Origin: Cupriavidus sp. UYMMa02A | Lineage (GTDB): Bacteria > Pseudomonadota > Gammaproteobacteria > Burkholderiales > Burkholderiaceae | DNA: 48,349 nt | Assembly: GCA_001725945.1 (NCBI GenBank) | Contig: LRMT01000087.1 | Span: 1-48,349 of the forward strand | Direction: 5' to 3' | Part shown: one piece after another, positions 17,434 through 26,714 of the stretch | Position numbering within the stretch: position 1 is the stretch's first letter | How the letters are laid out: every line of letters begins with the position of its first letter | Notes under the pieces: model-generated | Seen by the model: only the letters and a program-made list of their open reading frames with translations | What the model was told of the DNA's origin: nothing | The model's database searches: none | Program-made: the position numbers and the translations under genes

Positions 17434-18174
17434 ATGAGTCATCACTCCCGCCAACCTCGCGCCCACAACGCGCTCACCTCCTACTTCTGCAGTGGCGACG
17501 TCATTCGCAGCCGCCGCGTGAGCGACATCGTGTTGTCAGGCGTGGTCGACGTGCCCGAGCCGCCGGCACGCCTGCGCGCGGATTGGGCGAGGGAGATATC
17601 GCTGCACATCGCCCTGGAGCCCGGGGATGTCGAGGTGATGCCTCTGGCACGGGCCCGCGCTCGCTGGCCGGATTATTCGCGCTGTGTCCGGGCGGTGTCG
17701 GACTGGACCGCCACGCTGGGCCTGCCTGGCGTGCTTGCATCCAGCGATGTAGCGCTCATGGCTTGCCGCGGCGCAAGGTATCACCATGACGGCGACCAGT
17801 ATGGCGGTGCGGCCTTCTGCAATCTCTTCCTGAGCGAGGACAACGGGCAGGACGTCCATTTCCCGTCGCTTGGCCTTCGAATTCCCCTGCGTCGGGGTAC
17901 GGTCCTGCTTTTCGATCCGTGTCAGCCGCATGCAGTGATCCGGCGCGGCCGCAACGGCTTCGACGCGGCCGACTTTCCGGACGGCCAGGATTGCACGCAG
18001 CTATTTCTGACCTGGGAGCTTCCCATCGAGGATGTCCATGTCGCTCAGGCGCTCAACGTCACCTTCGACGTAAATTCAGCAGCATCGATGACAGTGAATG
18101 ACGGGCAAGTGCGGCTGAACGGGGAAAGGGTCGATGTGCGCCCGGAATCAGGCCAGTGGCGCCCGGCAGACTAG
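17434..18174 (+). CDS. Putative 2OG-Fe(II) oxygenase-like protein
   Basis: A 246-residue protein with a prolyl-hydroxylase-like double-stranded beta-helix pattern. The iron-binding H-x-D is visible in RYHHDGDQYGG (about His117 and Asp119), the distal His166 in PCQPHAV and a basic 2-oxoglutarate-binding Arg shortly after (RRGRN). FLSEDNGQDVHFP resembles the cosubstrate-adjacent strands of phytanoyl/prolyl hydroxylases. ATG 17434 is chosen because the longer reading adds only a basic, unlikely leader. The substrate is unknown. It is convergent with the small peptide gene at 18191-18301. Confidence 0.7.
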   Translation: MSHHSRQPRAHNALTSYFCSGDVIRSRRVSDIVLSGVVDVPEPPARLRADWAREISLHIALEPGDVEVMPLARARARWPDYSRCVRAVSDWTATLGLPGVLASSDVALMACRGARYHHDGDQYGGAAFCNLFLSEDNGQDVHFPSLGLRIPLRRGTVLLFDPCQPHAVIRRGRNGFDAADFPDGQDCTQLFLTWELPIEDVHVAQALNVTFDVNSAASMTVNDGQVRLNGERVDVRPESGQWRPAD

Positions 18175-18190
18175 CGATGGTGGCGCAGGA

Positions 18191-18301
18191 CTATTTCCGC
18201 GCGTCGTCGTAGAAGCCGGGCGGGTAGATCGGATAGCGCAACGCCGCATACACGACCACCGCCGCGCCGATCGCGGTAATCCAGTCGAGCAGGTCGGCCA
18301 T
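18191..18301 (-). CDS. 36-residue single-span membrane peptide
   Basis: The frame encodes MADLLDWITAIGAAVVVY followed by a short tail ending in DDARK. Residues about 8-21 form a hydrophobic span, and the C-terminus is polar. The ribosome site AGGAG is well placed five to six bases before the ATG, and codon use is GC3-rich like the neighbours. It lies 84 bases downstream of the thioredoxin-like gene on the same strand, so it may be cotranscribed with it. I do not recognise a family. Confidence 0.6.
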   Translation of the reverse strand: MADLLDWITAIGAAVVVYAALRYPIYPPGFYDDARK

Positions 18302-18385
18302 GAAGACTCCTTGCAAACCGGGCCGGACGGACGATCCGCCGGCCCTGCCTGAAGTCTATGAAGGTTCCGCGCCGGACCCAACGAC

Positions 18386-18957
18386 CTATTTCGTCTTTGC
18401 ATCCTCCGCCGGCGACTTTCGCTGCGCCAGCAGCTTCTGGATGGCCGCTTCGGTCTCGGCATAGCGTCCTTCGCCATAGTGGTGGTAGACGATATGGCCG
18501 TCGGCATCGATCAGGTACGTAGCCGGCCAATACTGGTTGTGGAATGCCGACCATGTGCCATAGGCGTTGTCCTGCGCGACCGGGTAGCGGATATCGAAGT
18601 GCCGGATCGCTTCCTGCACATTGGCGGTCGATTTCTCGAACGGGAATTCGGGAGTGTGCACGCCGACCACGACCAGCCCCTGGTCCTTGTACTTCTCGTG
18701 CCACTGCTTCACGTAGGGCAGCGTATTGATGCAATTGATGCACGAGTACGTCCAGAAGTCGACCAGCACGACCTTGCCGCGCAGCGCGCTCATCGACAGC
18801 GGCGGCGAATTCAGCCAGTGGTCGATGCCCGTGAACTCGGGCGCTTGCCCTGGTCTCCGACAGTCGGACTCGAAGAGGCAACGAAGCTGGTGCCAAAGAC
18901 ATAGAGGGCGATAAGGAGAAGGGCCGCCGCCACGGCGGCACGAAAGGCAGTACGCAT
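18386..18957 (-). CDS. Membrane-anchored thioredoxin-like protein (frameshifted)
   Basis: Redoxin/TlpA-type thiol-disulfide protein of 190 residues after repair. An N-terminal hydrophobic anchor (about residues 5-24) exports it to the periplasm. The active site is WTYSCINC (Cys73 and Cys76), with a conserved WPATYLID cis-Pro loop. One G is missing near 18845, joining VGDQGK to APEFTGIDHWLNSPPLS. The thioredoxin part is clearly paralogous to the C-terminal part of the DipZ-like protein at 21405-23198. Its promoter region carries TGTATC repeats like those upstream of dipZ. Confidence 0.87.
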
Positions 18958-19122
18958 GATTCGGGCTGGACGCGATGTTGGTCGCGCTCTCTGGTCGTTG
19001 GGCAAGGGGCGCGGCAGGCGCGTCGAACGCGCTGCCACGCTTTTGCATTTAAGGCGCCTGGTGTATCGCGCGTTTAGCGCATGGCGCCCAGCCTTGCATG
19101 CTCACGTATCGTTGGCGATCCC

Positions 19123-19155
19123 TGATACAGGCGCATACAAGTCCTTGCTGTATCG
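19123..19155 (-). promoter_or_regulatory. Probable response-regulator site upstream of thioredoxin-like gene
   Basis: On the minus strand TGTATG and TGTATC (19139-19134 and 19129-19124) are spaced exactly ten bases start to start, and a plus-strand TGTATC follows at 19149-19154. Ten-base direct repeats are typical for OmpR-type regulators. The same TGTATC pair occurs before dipZ. Confidence 0.5.
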
Positions 19156-19164
19156 ACCGTGCGC

Positions 19165-20469
19165 TCAGCCCAGCCGGACCTCCGCCGCCAGCCCGCCGCC
19201 TTCGCGATTGCGCAGCCTCAGCGAGCCGCCGATCGCCAGCGCGAGCTGCTGGGCAATCGCCAGGCCCAGCCCGGTGCCGCCGGTTTCGCGGCTGCGCGAG
19301 TTCTCCAGCCGGACAAAGGGCTGCAGCACCGATTCCAGCTTGTCTTCCGGAATACCGGCGCCACGGTCCAGCACTTCGATGACAACCGCGTCCTGGTCGC
19401 GGCGCACGTTCAGCTCGGCCGCGCCGCCAAACTTGATAGCGTTGTCGATCAGGTTCGTCAGGATGCGGCGCAGCGCCTGCGGACGCGTCTCGATGGCGCA
19501 GCCAACACTCTGTTGCACCGTGACCTCCTTGCCGGTGTCCTGGTAGTCATACGCGAGGCTTTCGATAAAGGAGCACAGGTCGATCCGCGACATCTTCTCG
19601 CCACCGCCGTGGGCCGAGCGCGCGTACGCCAGCCCTTCCCGCACCAGCGTCTCGATCTCGGCCAGGTCGCTCACCATCTTGCGCTTCTCCTCGGAGTCTT
19701 CCGCCATCTCGGCGCGCAGCTTCATGCGCGTGATCGGCGTCTGCAGGTCATGCGAGATCGCGGCGAGTATCTGCACGCGCTCCTCCACGAACTTTGCGAT
19801 GCGCTCGCGCATGGCGTTGAAGGCGCGGGCCGCGCGCGCCAGTTCGGTGGGCCCGCTTTCATCAAGCGGCGCCGCCTTCGCGTTCGGGTCCAGCGCATCG
19901 GCCGCATCGGCGAGCTTTACCAGCGGGCGGATTGACAGCCGCACGGCGAACCAGCAGCACAGCACCAGCAGCAGCAGCTGGATCACCAGCACATAGGGCA
20001 GCCACTGTGCGATCGGCGTCATGCGCGGATGCACGTCGATGGTCAGCGGACTGCCATCACTGAGCGTCAGGTGCGCCTGCAATTGCTTGCCGTCACCGGG
20101 AATGGCTTCCACGCGGACCGCGAAGCGGCCTCCGCTCGCCCCCATGATCCGGTCGGCAATGTCCTGGCCCCGCTGCGACATCTCCGGAACACCAGGCTGG
20201 CCCGGCCCGAGGATGTATTGATAGTTGCCGCGGTTCACACGCGGCAGCCACTGCGGCCGCTCATTGGCCGGCAACCGGTCGAGGATGGCAATCGACGTGG
20301 AGACATCGGTCTCCAGCGTGCCCAGCATCACCTGGCGCGCGGAGATGTAGCGCTCGGAGAACAGCACGCCGAACGACAAGCCGTGCGCGACCACGAGCCC
20401 CCCGAGCAGGATCAGGAAGAGCCGCGCCCCCATCGTTCGTGGCCAGCCCCATCGGCGCAATGTCGACAT
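19165..20469 (-). CDS. Two-component sensor histidine kinase
   Basis: Inner-membrane kinase of 434 residues. Two membrane spans (about 15-36 and 155-178) flank a periplasmic sensor region, followed by HAMP, the H-box AAISHDLQTPITRMK with His240, the N-box NLIDNAIKFGG and the G-boxes DRGAGIPEDK and GGTGLGLAI. The ATG at 20469 overlaps the regulator's TGA, so kinase and regulator are coupled. The genes around it encode periplasmic thiol-disulfide proteins, which suggests envelope redox or metal stress as the signal; this is inference. Confidence 0.92.
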   Translation of the reverse strand: MSTLRRWGWPRTMGARLFLILLGGLVVAHGLSFGVLFSERYISARQVMLGTLETDVSTSIAILDRLPANERPQWLPRVNRGNYQYILGPGQPGVPEMSQRGQDIADRIMGASGGRFAVRVEAIPGDGKQLQAHLTLSDGSPLTIDVHPRMTPIAQWLPYVLVIQLLLLVLCCWFAVRLSIRPLVKLADAADALDPNAKAAPLDESGPTELARAARAFNAMRERIAKFVEERVQILAAISHDLQTPITRMKLRAEMAEDSEEKRKMVSDLAEIETLVREGLAYARSAHGGGEKMSRIDLCSFIESLAYDYQDTGKEVTVQQSVGCAIETRPQALRRILTNLIDNAIKFGGAAELNVRRDQDAVVIEVLDRGAGIPEDKLESVLQPFVRLENSRSRETGGTGLGLAIAQQLALAIGGSLRLRNREGGGLAAEVRLG

Positions 20470-21212
20470 CACTGGCGCGCCTCCAGTATCTCGACCGGCA
20501 TCGAGAATACATAACCCTCGTTGCGCACGGTCTTGATATGCCGCGGTTCGCGCGCGTCGTCATTGAGGCGCTGGCGCAGGCGGCTGACCAGCAGGTCGAT
20601 CGAGCGCTCGAACATTTCGGCCTCGCGGCCCTGCGTCAGGTTGAGCAGCTGGTCGCGGTTCAGCACGCGCTGGGGATGGTCGACGAATACGCGCAGCAAC
20701 CGGTACTCCGCGCCGCTCAGCGCGACGATGGTGCCCTCACGGTCGATCAGGTGGCGCGCGGTGGTGTCGAGCTGCCAGTCGCCGAACGCCAGCATCTGCG
20801 CGGCCTCGGTGATCTGCAGGTTGGGCGGCAGCATGCGCGTGCGGCGCAGCACGGCCTTGATGCGCGCGAGCAGCTCCCGCGCGGCGAACGGCTTGGCGAG
20901 GTAGTCGTCGGCTCCCATCTCGAGCCCGATGATGCGGTCGGTCTCGTCGTCGCGCGCGGTCAGCATCAGGACCGGCGTGGCCTTGTGCTTGCCCGCCCGC
21001 AGTTCACGGCACAGCACCAGCCCGTCGTCGCCGGGCAGCATCAGGTCCAGCACGATCAGGTCCACCGTGTTCGCGTCCAGGAACGCGCGCATATGCCGAC
21101 CATCGGGCGCCACGGTCACGCGCAGCCCGTTCTTGGTGAGATAGGCGGAGACCAGCTCGCGGATTTCGCGGTCGTCATCGACGATCAGGATGTGGTCGAC
21201 GTGTGTGTCCAT
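20469..21212 (-). CDS. OmpR-family response regulator
   Basis: A 247-residue regulator with a receiver domain (acidic VDDD at residues 11-14, phospho-acceptor Asp56 in LIVLDLMLPG, Lys in YLAKPF) and a C-terminal winged helix (LLRVFVDHPQRVLNRDQLLN to HIKTVRNEGYVF). The ATG at 21212 begins the receiver domain; an open frame upstream is not coding. It is divergent from dipZ with a 192-base intergenic region holding tandem ten-base repeats, its likely binding sites. Confidence 0.93.
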   Translation of the reverse strand: MDTHVDHILIVDDDREIRELVSAYLTKNGLRVTVAPDGRHMRAFLDANTVDLIVLDLMLPGDDGLVLCRELRAGKHKATPVLMLTARDDETDRIIGLEMGADDYLAKPFAARELLARIKAVLRRTRMLPPNLQITEAAQMLAFGDWQLDTTARHLIDREGTIVALSGAEYRLLRVFVDHPQRVLNRDQLLNLTQGREAEMFERSIDLLVSRLRQRLNDDAREPRHIKTVRNEGYVFSMPVEILEARQ

Positions 21213-21287
21213 GGTTGTAGCCTCGGCGAGGTGAAAGTGAGCGGGCAGCCTGCTGTGCCAGCATTGTATGGGCGTCCCGCGAGTCCG

Positions 21288-21336
21288 TGTATCGCCATGT
21301 ATCTGGCCTCCGCCGCTGCACAAAGCGGTACAAAGC
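21288..21336. promoter_or_regulatory. Tandem ten-base repeats between response regulator and dipZ
   Basis: TGTATC occurs at 21288-21293 and 21298-21303, and ACAAAGC at 21320-21326 and 21330-21336; both pairs have an exact ten-base period. This is the usual geometry for two OmpR-type monomers bound on one DNA face. The first pair recurs upstream of the thioredoxin-like gene, so one regulator may control both. Confidence 0.55.
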
Positions 21337-21404
21337 CGCCGGCGGCGACACATGCCGTAGATACCGGCGGTGTCTGATGAGGGCAATCCAAAAGGAGCCC
21401 GATC

Positions 21405-23198
21405 ATGACCCTGCTGATCCTCGCTTACGTGGGTGGCGTACTCACCATCCTGAGCCCATGCATCCTGCCCGTGCTGCCCTTTGTCCTGAGCCGCGCCGGG
21501 CAGCCGTTCCTGCGCGGCCGGCTGCCGATGCTGGCCGGCATGGCACTGACCTTCGCCGCCGTGGCCACGCTGGCGTCGGCCGGCGGTGCGTGGGCCGTGC
21601 GTGCCAACACCTACGGCCGCGTTGCCGCACTGGCAATGCTGGCGGTGTTCGGGCTGACGCTGCTCGTTCCACGGCTCGCAGACGCCCTCACACGGCCTGT
21701 GGTAGCGCTCGGCAACCGTCTGGCCGGCACCGGCGCGCCGTCCGACGACGGTTCGCCGTGGCGTTCGCTGTTGCTCGGCATTGCCACCGGCATGTTGTGG
21801 GCGCCATGTGCCGGGCCGATCCTGGGGCTGGTCCTGACCGGGGCTGCCCTGAACGGAGCGAGCGTATCGGCATCGCTGTCGCTGGCCGCCTATGCCGCCG
21901 GCGCCGCGACTTCGCTGGCCGCGGCGCTCGGTCTCGGCAACCGGGTGTTTGCGGCAATGAAGCGGACCATGGGTGCCGGCGAATGGCTGCGCCGCGGGCT
22001 CGGCGCCGGTGTGCTCGGCAGCGTCGTGGCGATTGCGATCGGCGCCGATACCGGCCTGCTGGCACGCTGGTCCGTCGGCGGCCCGGCCCGTATCGAACAG
22101 GCGCTCGTCGATGCGCTGCATCGGGAACGACCGGCTTCGGAGCGCCCGGCGCCGCAGGCGGCCAATGACACGCGCCACGGCGAAGGCCTGCTGCTGGCCG
22201 CCAATGACACCAGCGCGGGCTTCTCCGGAAGCCTGCCCGTCGAAGGCCGGCTGCCCCCGCTGGACGGTGCCGTGCAATGGCTCAATTCACCGCCGCTGTC
22301 GCGCGAGCAGTTACAGGGCAAGGTCACGCTGGTCTACTTCTGGACCTATTCCTGCATCAACTGCATCCGCACCCTGCCCTACCTGCGCGCATGGGCGGAC
22401 AAGTACAAGGACCAGGGCCTGACCGTGGTCGGCGTGCATACGCCGGAGTTCGCGTTCGAAAAATCGCCGGACAACGTGCGCCGCGCCGTCGCGGACTTCC
22501 GCATCGGCTTCCCGGTCGCCGTGGACAGCGACTACCGCATCTGGCGCGCGTTCCATAACAGCTACTGGCCGGCCGCCTACTTCGTCGATGCGCGCGGCAA
22601 CATCCGGCACCACCAGTTCGGCGAGGGCGACTACGCGAATTCCGAGCGCGTCATCCAGACGCTGCTGGCCGAAGCCGGCAACCGCGCGGTCGCGGCCGAT
22701 GTCGTCAGCCCTCGCGCGGACGGTGCGCAGGCGGCGCCAGATCTGCGCAACATCCGCTCGGACGAAACCTATATCGGCTACAGCCAGGCGGCCAGCTTCG
22801 CCTCGCCGGGCGGCATGCTCCAGGACGCCCCGCGCCAGTACACCGTTGGCAAGCTGCTTCTCAACGAGTGGGGGCTGTCCGGCCAATGGACCGTCGGCGC
22901 CGAGCAGGCAACGCTGGATCGCGCCGATGGCACTATCCGCTACCGCTTCCACGCGCGTGACCTGCATCTGGTGCTGGGGCCTGCGGCCAACGGCCGGGCC
23001 ATCCGCTTCGTGGTGACCATCGACGGCAAGCCGCCAGGCCAGAGCCACGGCGCCGACACCGACGCGGGCGGGAATGGCGCCGTCACGCAGACCCGGCTCT
23101 ACCAACTGGTGCGGCAGGCGGGCGAGGTCGGCGACCATACGTTCGAGATCCGTTTCCTCGATCCCGGCGCGCAGGCTTTTGCCTTCACATTCGGCTAG
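21405..23198 (+). CDS. dipZ: DipZ-like thiol-disulfide protein (CcdA domain plus thioredoxin domain)
   Basis: A 597-residue fusion that carries reducing power from the cytoplasm to the periplasm. Residues 1-225 form a CcdA/DsbD-beta-type membrane domain with paired cysteines Cys19 (LSPCILP) and Cys135 (WAPCAGP). Residues about 285-430 form a TlpA-like thioredoxin with Cys317 and Cys320 (TYSCINC), and the last 150 residues form a beta-rich domain seen in DipZ proteins. AGGAG precedes the ATG at 21405. It is divergent from the two-component system and paralogous in its thioredoxin part to 18386-18957. Confidence 0.9.
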   Translation: MTLLILAYVGGVLTILSPCILPVLPFVLSRAGQPFLRGRLPMLAGMALTFAAVATLASAGGAWAVRANTYGRVAALAMLAVFGLTLLVPRLADALTRPVVALGNRLAGTGAPSDDGSPWRSLLLGIATGMLWAPCAGPILGLVLTGAALNGASVSASLSLAAYAAGAATSLAAALGLGNRVFAAMKRTMGAGEWLRRGLGAGVLGSVVAIAIGADTGLLARWSVGGPARIEQALVDALHRERPASERPAPQAANDTRHGEGLLLAANDTSAGFSGSLPVEGRLPPLDGAVQWLNSPPLSREQLQGKVTLVYFWTYSCINCIRTLPYLRAWADKYKDQGLTVVGVHTPEFAFEKSPDNVRRAVADFRIGFPVAVDSDYRIWRAFHNSYWPAAYFVDARGNIRHHQFGEGDYANSERVIQTLLAEAGNRAVAADVVSPRADGAQAAPDLRNIRSDETYIGYSQAASFASPGGMLQDAPRQYTVGKLLLNEWGLSGQWTVGAEQATLDRADGTIRYRFHARDLHLVLGPAANGRAIRFVVTIDGKPPGQSHGADTDAGGNGAVTQTRLYQLVRQAGEVGDHTFEIRFLDPGAQAFAFTFG

Positions 23199-23361
23199 CC
23201 GGCGGTCCGCGGCGCCCATTTCGGGGCCCCTGAATAGTGAAGTCCACGCAACAATCGGTCTTAAACCATGGCTTTGTGGCCGGCCCGCACTGGTTTGGCC
23301 ACAAATGCGGAGGAATCGCACGCGCGGAAGTGTAAACTGCTGGATTTTTCGCTATGGCGAC

Positions 23362-24091
23362 ATGCTCCAAGCACCACGGCGCGCAGGGTTCAGCGGTCCC
23401 ACGCTGATCCGCCTGCTGGTTCGCCTGACCGGCGACGATGCCCCCGAATCCGGACAATCGCTTTCCGCCCAGCTCAGCCAGTGGCTCGGCTGGACGGACG
23501 CAATCGCCTTGTCCGCCGCGCTGAACGGCAATCCGCCGGCGGCGGGCGCGCGCGGCGCTCGAGCCTCTGGAAGCCGAGTGCGCCCGCGTGAAGGCCGCGC
23601 TGGCATCGGCCATTGCCGACGACAAGGGATCCGGCGGCCGGTCGCGCGGACGGCCCCGCCCCGCCGCACCGGATCCGGTGGAGGCCGGCGTGGACTATGC
23701 GGCATTCCGCCAGCGCTACGGTACGCTGCAGCAGGCCATGGAAACGGAAATCGGCAGCCTGCGCGGCCGTTTGCGGGCGGCGCTGGCAGCCCGCGCCTCC
23801 GGCATGGCGCGGCTGGCCATGGTCGATACCGTCATGGAACGCGTGCTCGGAGCGCGCGAACAGGCGCTGCTGGCCACCGTGCCCGGGATGCTCGAAGCGC
23901 ACTTCAAGCGCCTGCGCCAGGGCGAGGAAGCAGCGCTGGCCAGCGCCCCAGCGGCGGGACTCGCAGCCAGGGTGACGCCCGGTGCATGGCTTGCCGTATT
24001 CCAGAACGATATGCAGAGCGTGCTGCGCGCCGAGCTGGACATCCGCTTCCAGCCGGTCGAAGGACTGCTCGCAGCGCTGCGTGACAGCTAA
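23362..24091 (+). CDS. DUF3348 protein (frameshifted)
   Basis: First gene of the DUF3348-DUF802-OmpA-DUF2894 operon. The N-terminal part (GPTLIRLLVRLTGDDAP and QLSQWLGWTDAIALSAAL) is in one frame. The rest (LEPLEAECARVKAALASAI onward) is in another; the switch is in a CGCGCG run near 23550, where two bases are missing or one is extra. About 243 residues after repair. It is helical, has no membrane span and no known catalytic motif. The function is unknown; constant linkage to a MotA-like and a MotB-like protein suggests a cytosolic partner of that complex. Confidence 0.78.
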
Positions 24092-24102
24092 TCCAATCCA
24101 AC

Positions 24103-26714
24103 ATGACCAGAATCCTTATCCATATTGTCGTTTTCCTGGCAGGCCTGGCCGTCGTGGGCTGGGTCGGCGTCGGCTACGCGGGCACCAATGCGCTGGCGCT
24201 GGCCGTCACGCTGCTGATCGGCGGTGTCTACCTGACAGGGGCGGTCGAACTGAAGCGCTATCGACAGGCCACCTCCACACTGGCGCTGGCCGTCGCCGGG
24301 CTGTCCGGCTCGCCCGCCAGCCTTGCCGCGTGGCTGGAGCCGCTGCACCCTAGCCTGCGCAATGCCGCGCGCCTGCGCATCGAGGGCGAGCGCACCGCGC
24401 TGCCGGCCCGGCGCTGACCCCGTATCTCGTCGGCCTGCTGGTACTGCTGGGCATGTTCGGCACGTTCCTGGGCATGGTGGCGACGCTGCGCGGCACCGGT
24501 ATCGCGCTCGAAGGCGCGGCGGATCTCGACGCCATCCGCGCGTCGCTGGCCGCGCCCGTCAAGGGCCTGGGATTCGCGTTCGGCACATCGGTCGCCGGCG
24601 TGGCCACGTCGGCCATGCTGGGCCTGCTTTCCGCGCTGTGCCGCCGCGAGCGGATCGAGACCGCGCTGGCGCTCGATGCCCGCATCGCCACCACGCTGCG
24701 CCCGTTCTCGCGTACGCACCAGCGCGAAGAGGCGTTCCGGCTGATGCAGCGGCAGGCGGACGTCATGCCCGCGCTGGTCGACCGGCTCGAGGCCATGATG
24801 ACGGCGATCGAGCAGCAGAACCAGGCCATGTCCGCCCGGCTGGCCGCGAGCCAGGCCGCGTTCCATGACCGCACAGACGCTGCATACGGCCGGCTGGCCG
24901 AATCCGTCCAGCAATCGCTGACGCAGAGCATCGCCGACAGTGCACGCACGGCCAGCGCGGCGATCCAGCCGGCGGTGGAGGTGACGATGGCCGGCATCGC
25001 GCGCGAAACGGCGGCGCTGCACACGACCGTCACCGGCGCGTGCAGCAGCAGCTCGACGGCCTGTCGACCCGCTTCGAAGCCACCACGGCCACTGTCGCCG
25101 ATCTCTGGCAGCAGGCGCTGGCCGGGCATCAACGCGCGAGCGAAGCGCAGGCGGTCGACCTGCGCGCCACGCTCGACGGCTTTGCGCAAACCTTCGACCA
25201 CGCTCGGCCGGACTGCTGGAAAGCGTGGCCGCCCGCCTGGACGCCAGCGCGGCCGCCGCGGCCGAAACCTGGAACGACGCGCTGGCCCGGCAAGCCCGTA
25301 TCAGCGAGAAAATGGCCGGCGACAACCAGCAGGCCATGGTCGGCGCAGCCGCCGCGTTCGAGCAGCAAGCGGCCTCGCTGGTGCAGGCCATGGAGCGCTC
25401 GCATGCGGGCCTGAAGCAGGAACTGTCCACGCAGGACGCGCAACGTCTGCAAGCCTGGGCTGCAACCCTCGGCGACGTCGCGGCGAACCTGCGCAGTGAA
25501 ATGGCGCAGGCGAGCGCGCATACCGCGAGCCGCCAGAAGGAAATCGCCGATGCGCTCGCCCAGACCGCGCGCGATATCGCGTCCGAGGCACGCGCGCACG
25601 CCGGGAGCACCATCGCCGAGATCGAGCGTCTCGTGCAGGCCGCCGAGCAAGCCCCGAAGGCCGCCGTGGCGCTGCAGGAAGAACTCGCTTCGCGCGATCA
25701 GCAGCGCCTGAGCGCGTGGACCGAGGCGCTGGCCGCCATGGCCGCATCGCTGCGCGCGCAGATGGAGCAGACGAGCGCGCAGGTAACGGGCCGCCAACAC
25801 GAGATCGTCGAAACACTGGCGCAGACGGCCCGCGCTATGTCTGCCGAGGCCCGCACGCACGCCAGCAGCACGATCGCCGAGATCGATCGTCTGGTACAGG
25901 CCGCGGAACAGGCGCCCAAGGCCGCCGTGGCGTTGCAGGCCGACATGGCCGCGCGCGAGGAGCAGCGCCTGGCGGCGTGGACGGAAACGCTTGGCGCCAT
26001 GGCCGCCGCGCTGCGTCAGGAGTGGGAACGGACGACCACGCACACGGCCAGCCGCCAGCAGGAAATCTGCGACACGCTGGCACAGACCACGCGCGACATC
26101 TCCGCCCAGACGCAGGCCCACGCGAGCCACACCCTTGCCGAGGTCGCCCGCCTGGTCGAAGCCGCCACCGAAGCGCCCAAGCCGCGGCCGAGGTCATTGC
26201 CGAACTGCGCCAGAAGCTCACGGACGGCATGGCGCGCGACAACGCGATGCTGGAAGAGCGCGGCCGCCTGCTCGAAACGCTGGGCACGCTGCTCGATGCG
26301 GTCAACCATGCCTCTACCGAGCAGCGTGTCGCGGTCGACTCGCTGGTCGCCACCACCGCCGACCTGCTTGACCGTGTCGGTTCGCGCTTCCACGAGCAGG
26401 TCGAGTCGGAGACCGGCAAGCTTGCAACGGTAGCCGCGCAGGTGACGGGCAGCGCCGTCGAAGTGGCCAGCCTCGGCGAAGCGCTCGGCGTTGCCGTGCA
26501 GATGTTCAGCGAGTCCAACGACAAGCTGATGGCGCATCTGGAACGCATCGAAACCGCACTCGACAAATCCATGGTGCGCAGCGACGAGCAGCTTGCGTAC
26601 TACGTGGCGCAGGCGCGTGAGGTCGTCGACCTGAGCATGCGCTCGCAGAAGCAGGTCCTTGAAGACCTGCAGCAGTTTGCCGGACAGCAGGCACCCAACG
26701 CAGAGGCGGCATGA
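24103..26714 (+). CDS. DUF802 protein: MotA/ExbB-like membrane unit with long repeat tail (four frameshifts)
   Basis: After adding four single bases (near 24408, 25039, 25206 and 26180) this is one 871-residue protein. The N-terminal 180 residues hold about four membrane spans. LLGMFGTFLGMVATL and GFAFGTSVAGVATSAMLGLL resemble the ion-channel helices of MotA, TolQ, ExbB and especially ZorA. The remaining 690 residues are Ala/Gln/Glu-rich helix, including three 87-residue repeats (25444-26190), likely a long cytoplasmic coiled-coil tail. It starts 11 bases after the DUF3348 gene, and its stop overlaps the MotB-like start. The family link to DUF802 is from memory; the motor role is inference. 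Confidence 0.82.
25444..26190 (+). repeat. Three tandem 261-bp (87-residue) coding repeats
   Basis: Units start at 25444, 25705 and 25966, exactly 261 bases apart. Each encodes RL-x-AW at its start, then RQ-x-EI, LAQTxR, HA-x-x-T-[IL]-AE and RLV-[QE]-AA. The third unit is shorter and more divergent at its end. The regular spacing without indels indicates a recent duplication or structural constraint on the helical tail. Confidence 0.85.

Noticed and set aside
20469..22277. Long N-terminal extension of the response regulator
   Set aside because: The extension is antisense to dipZ; the receiver domain starts at 21212.
25129..26130. Minus-strand gene of 333 residues with repeats
   Set aside because: It is the complement of the DUF802 repeat region, so it inherits the periodicity.
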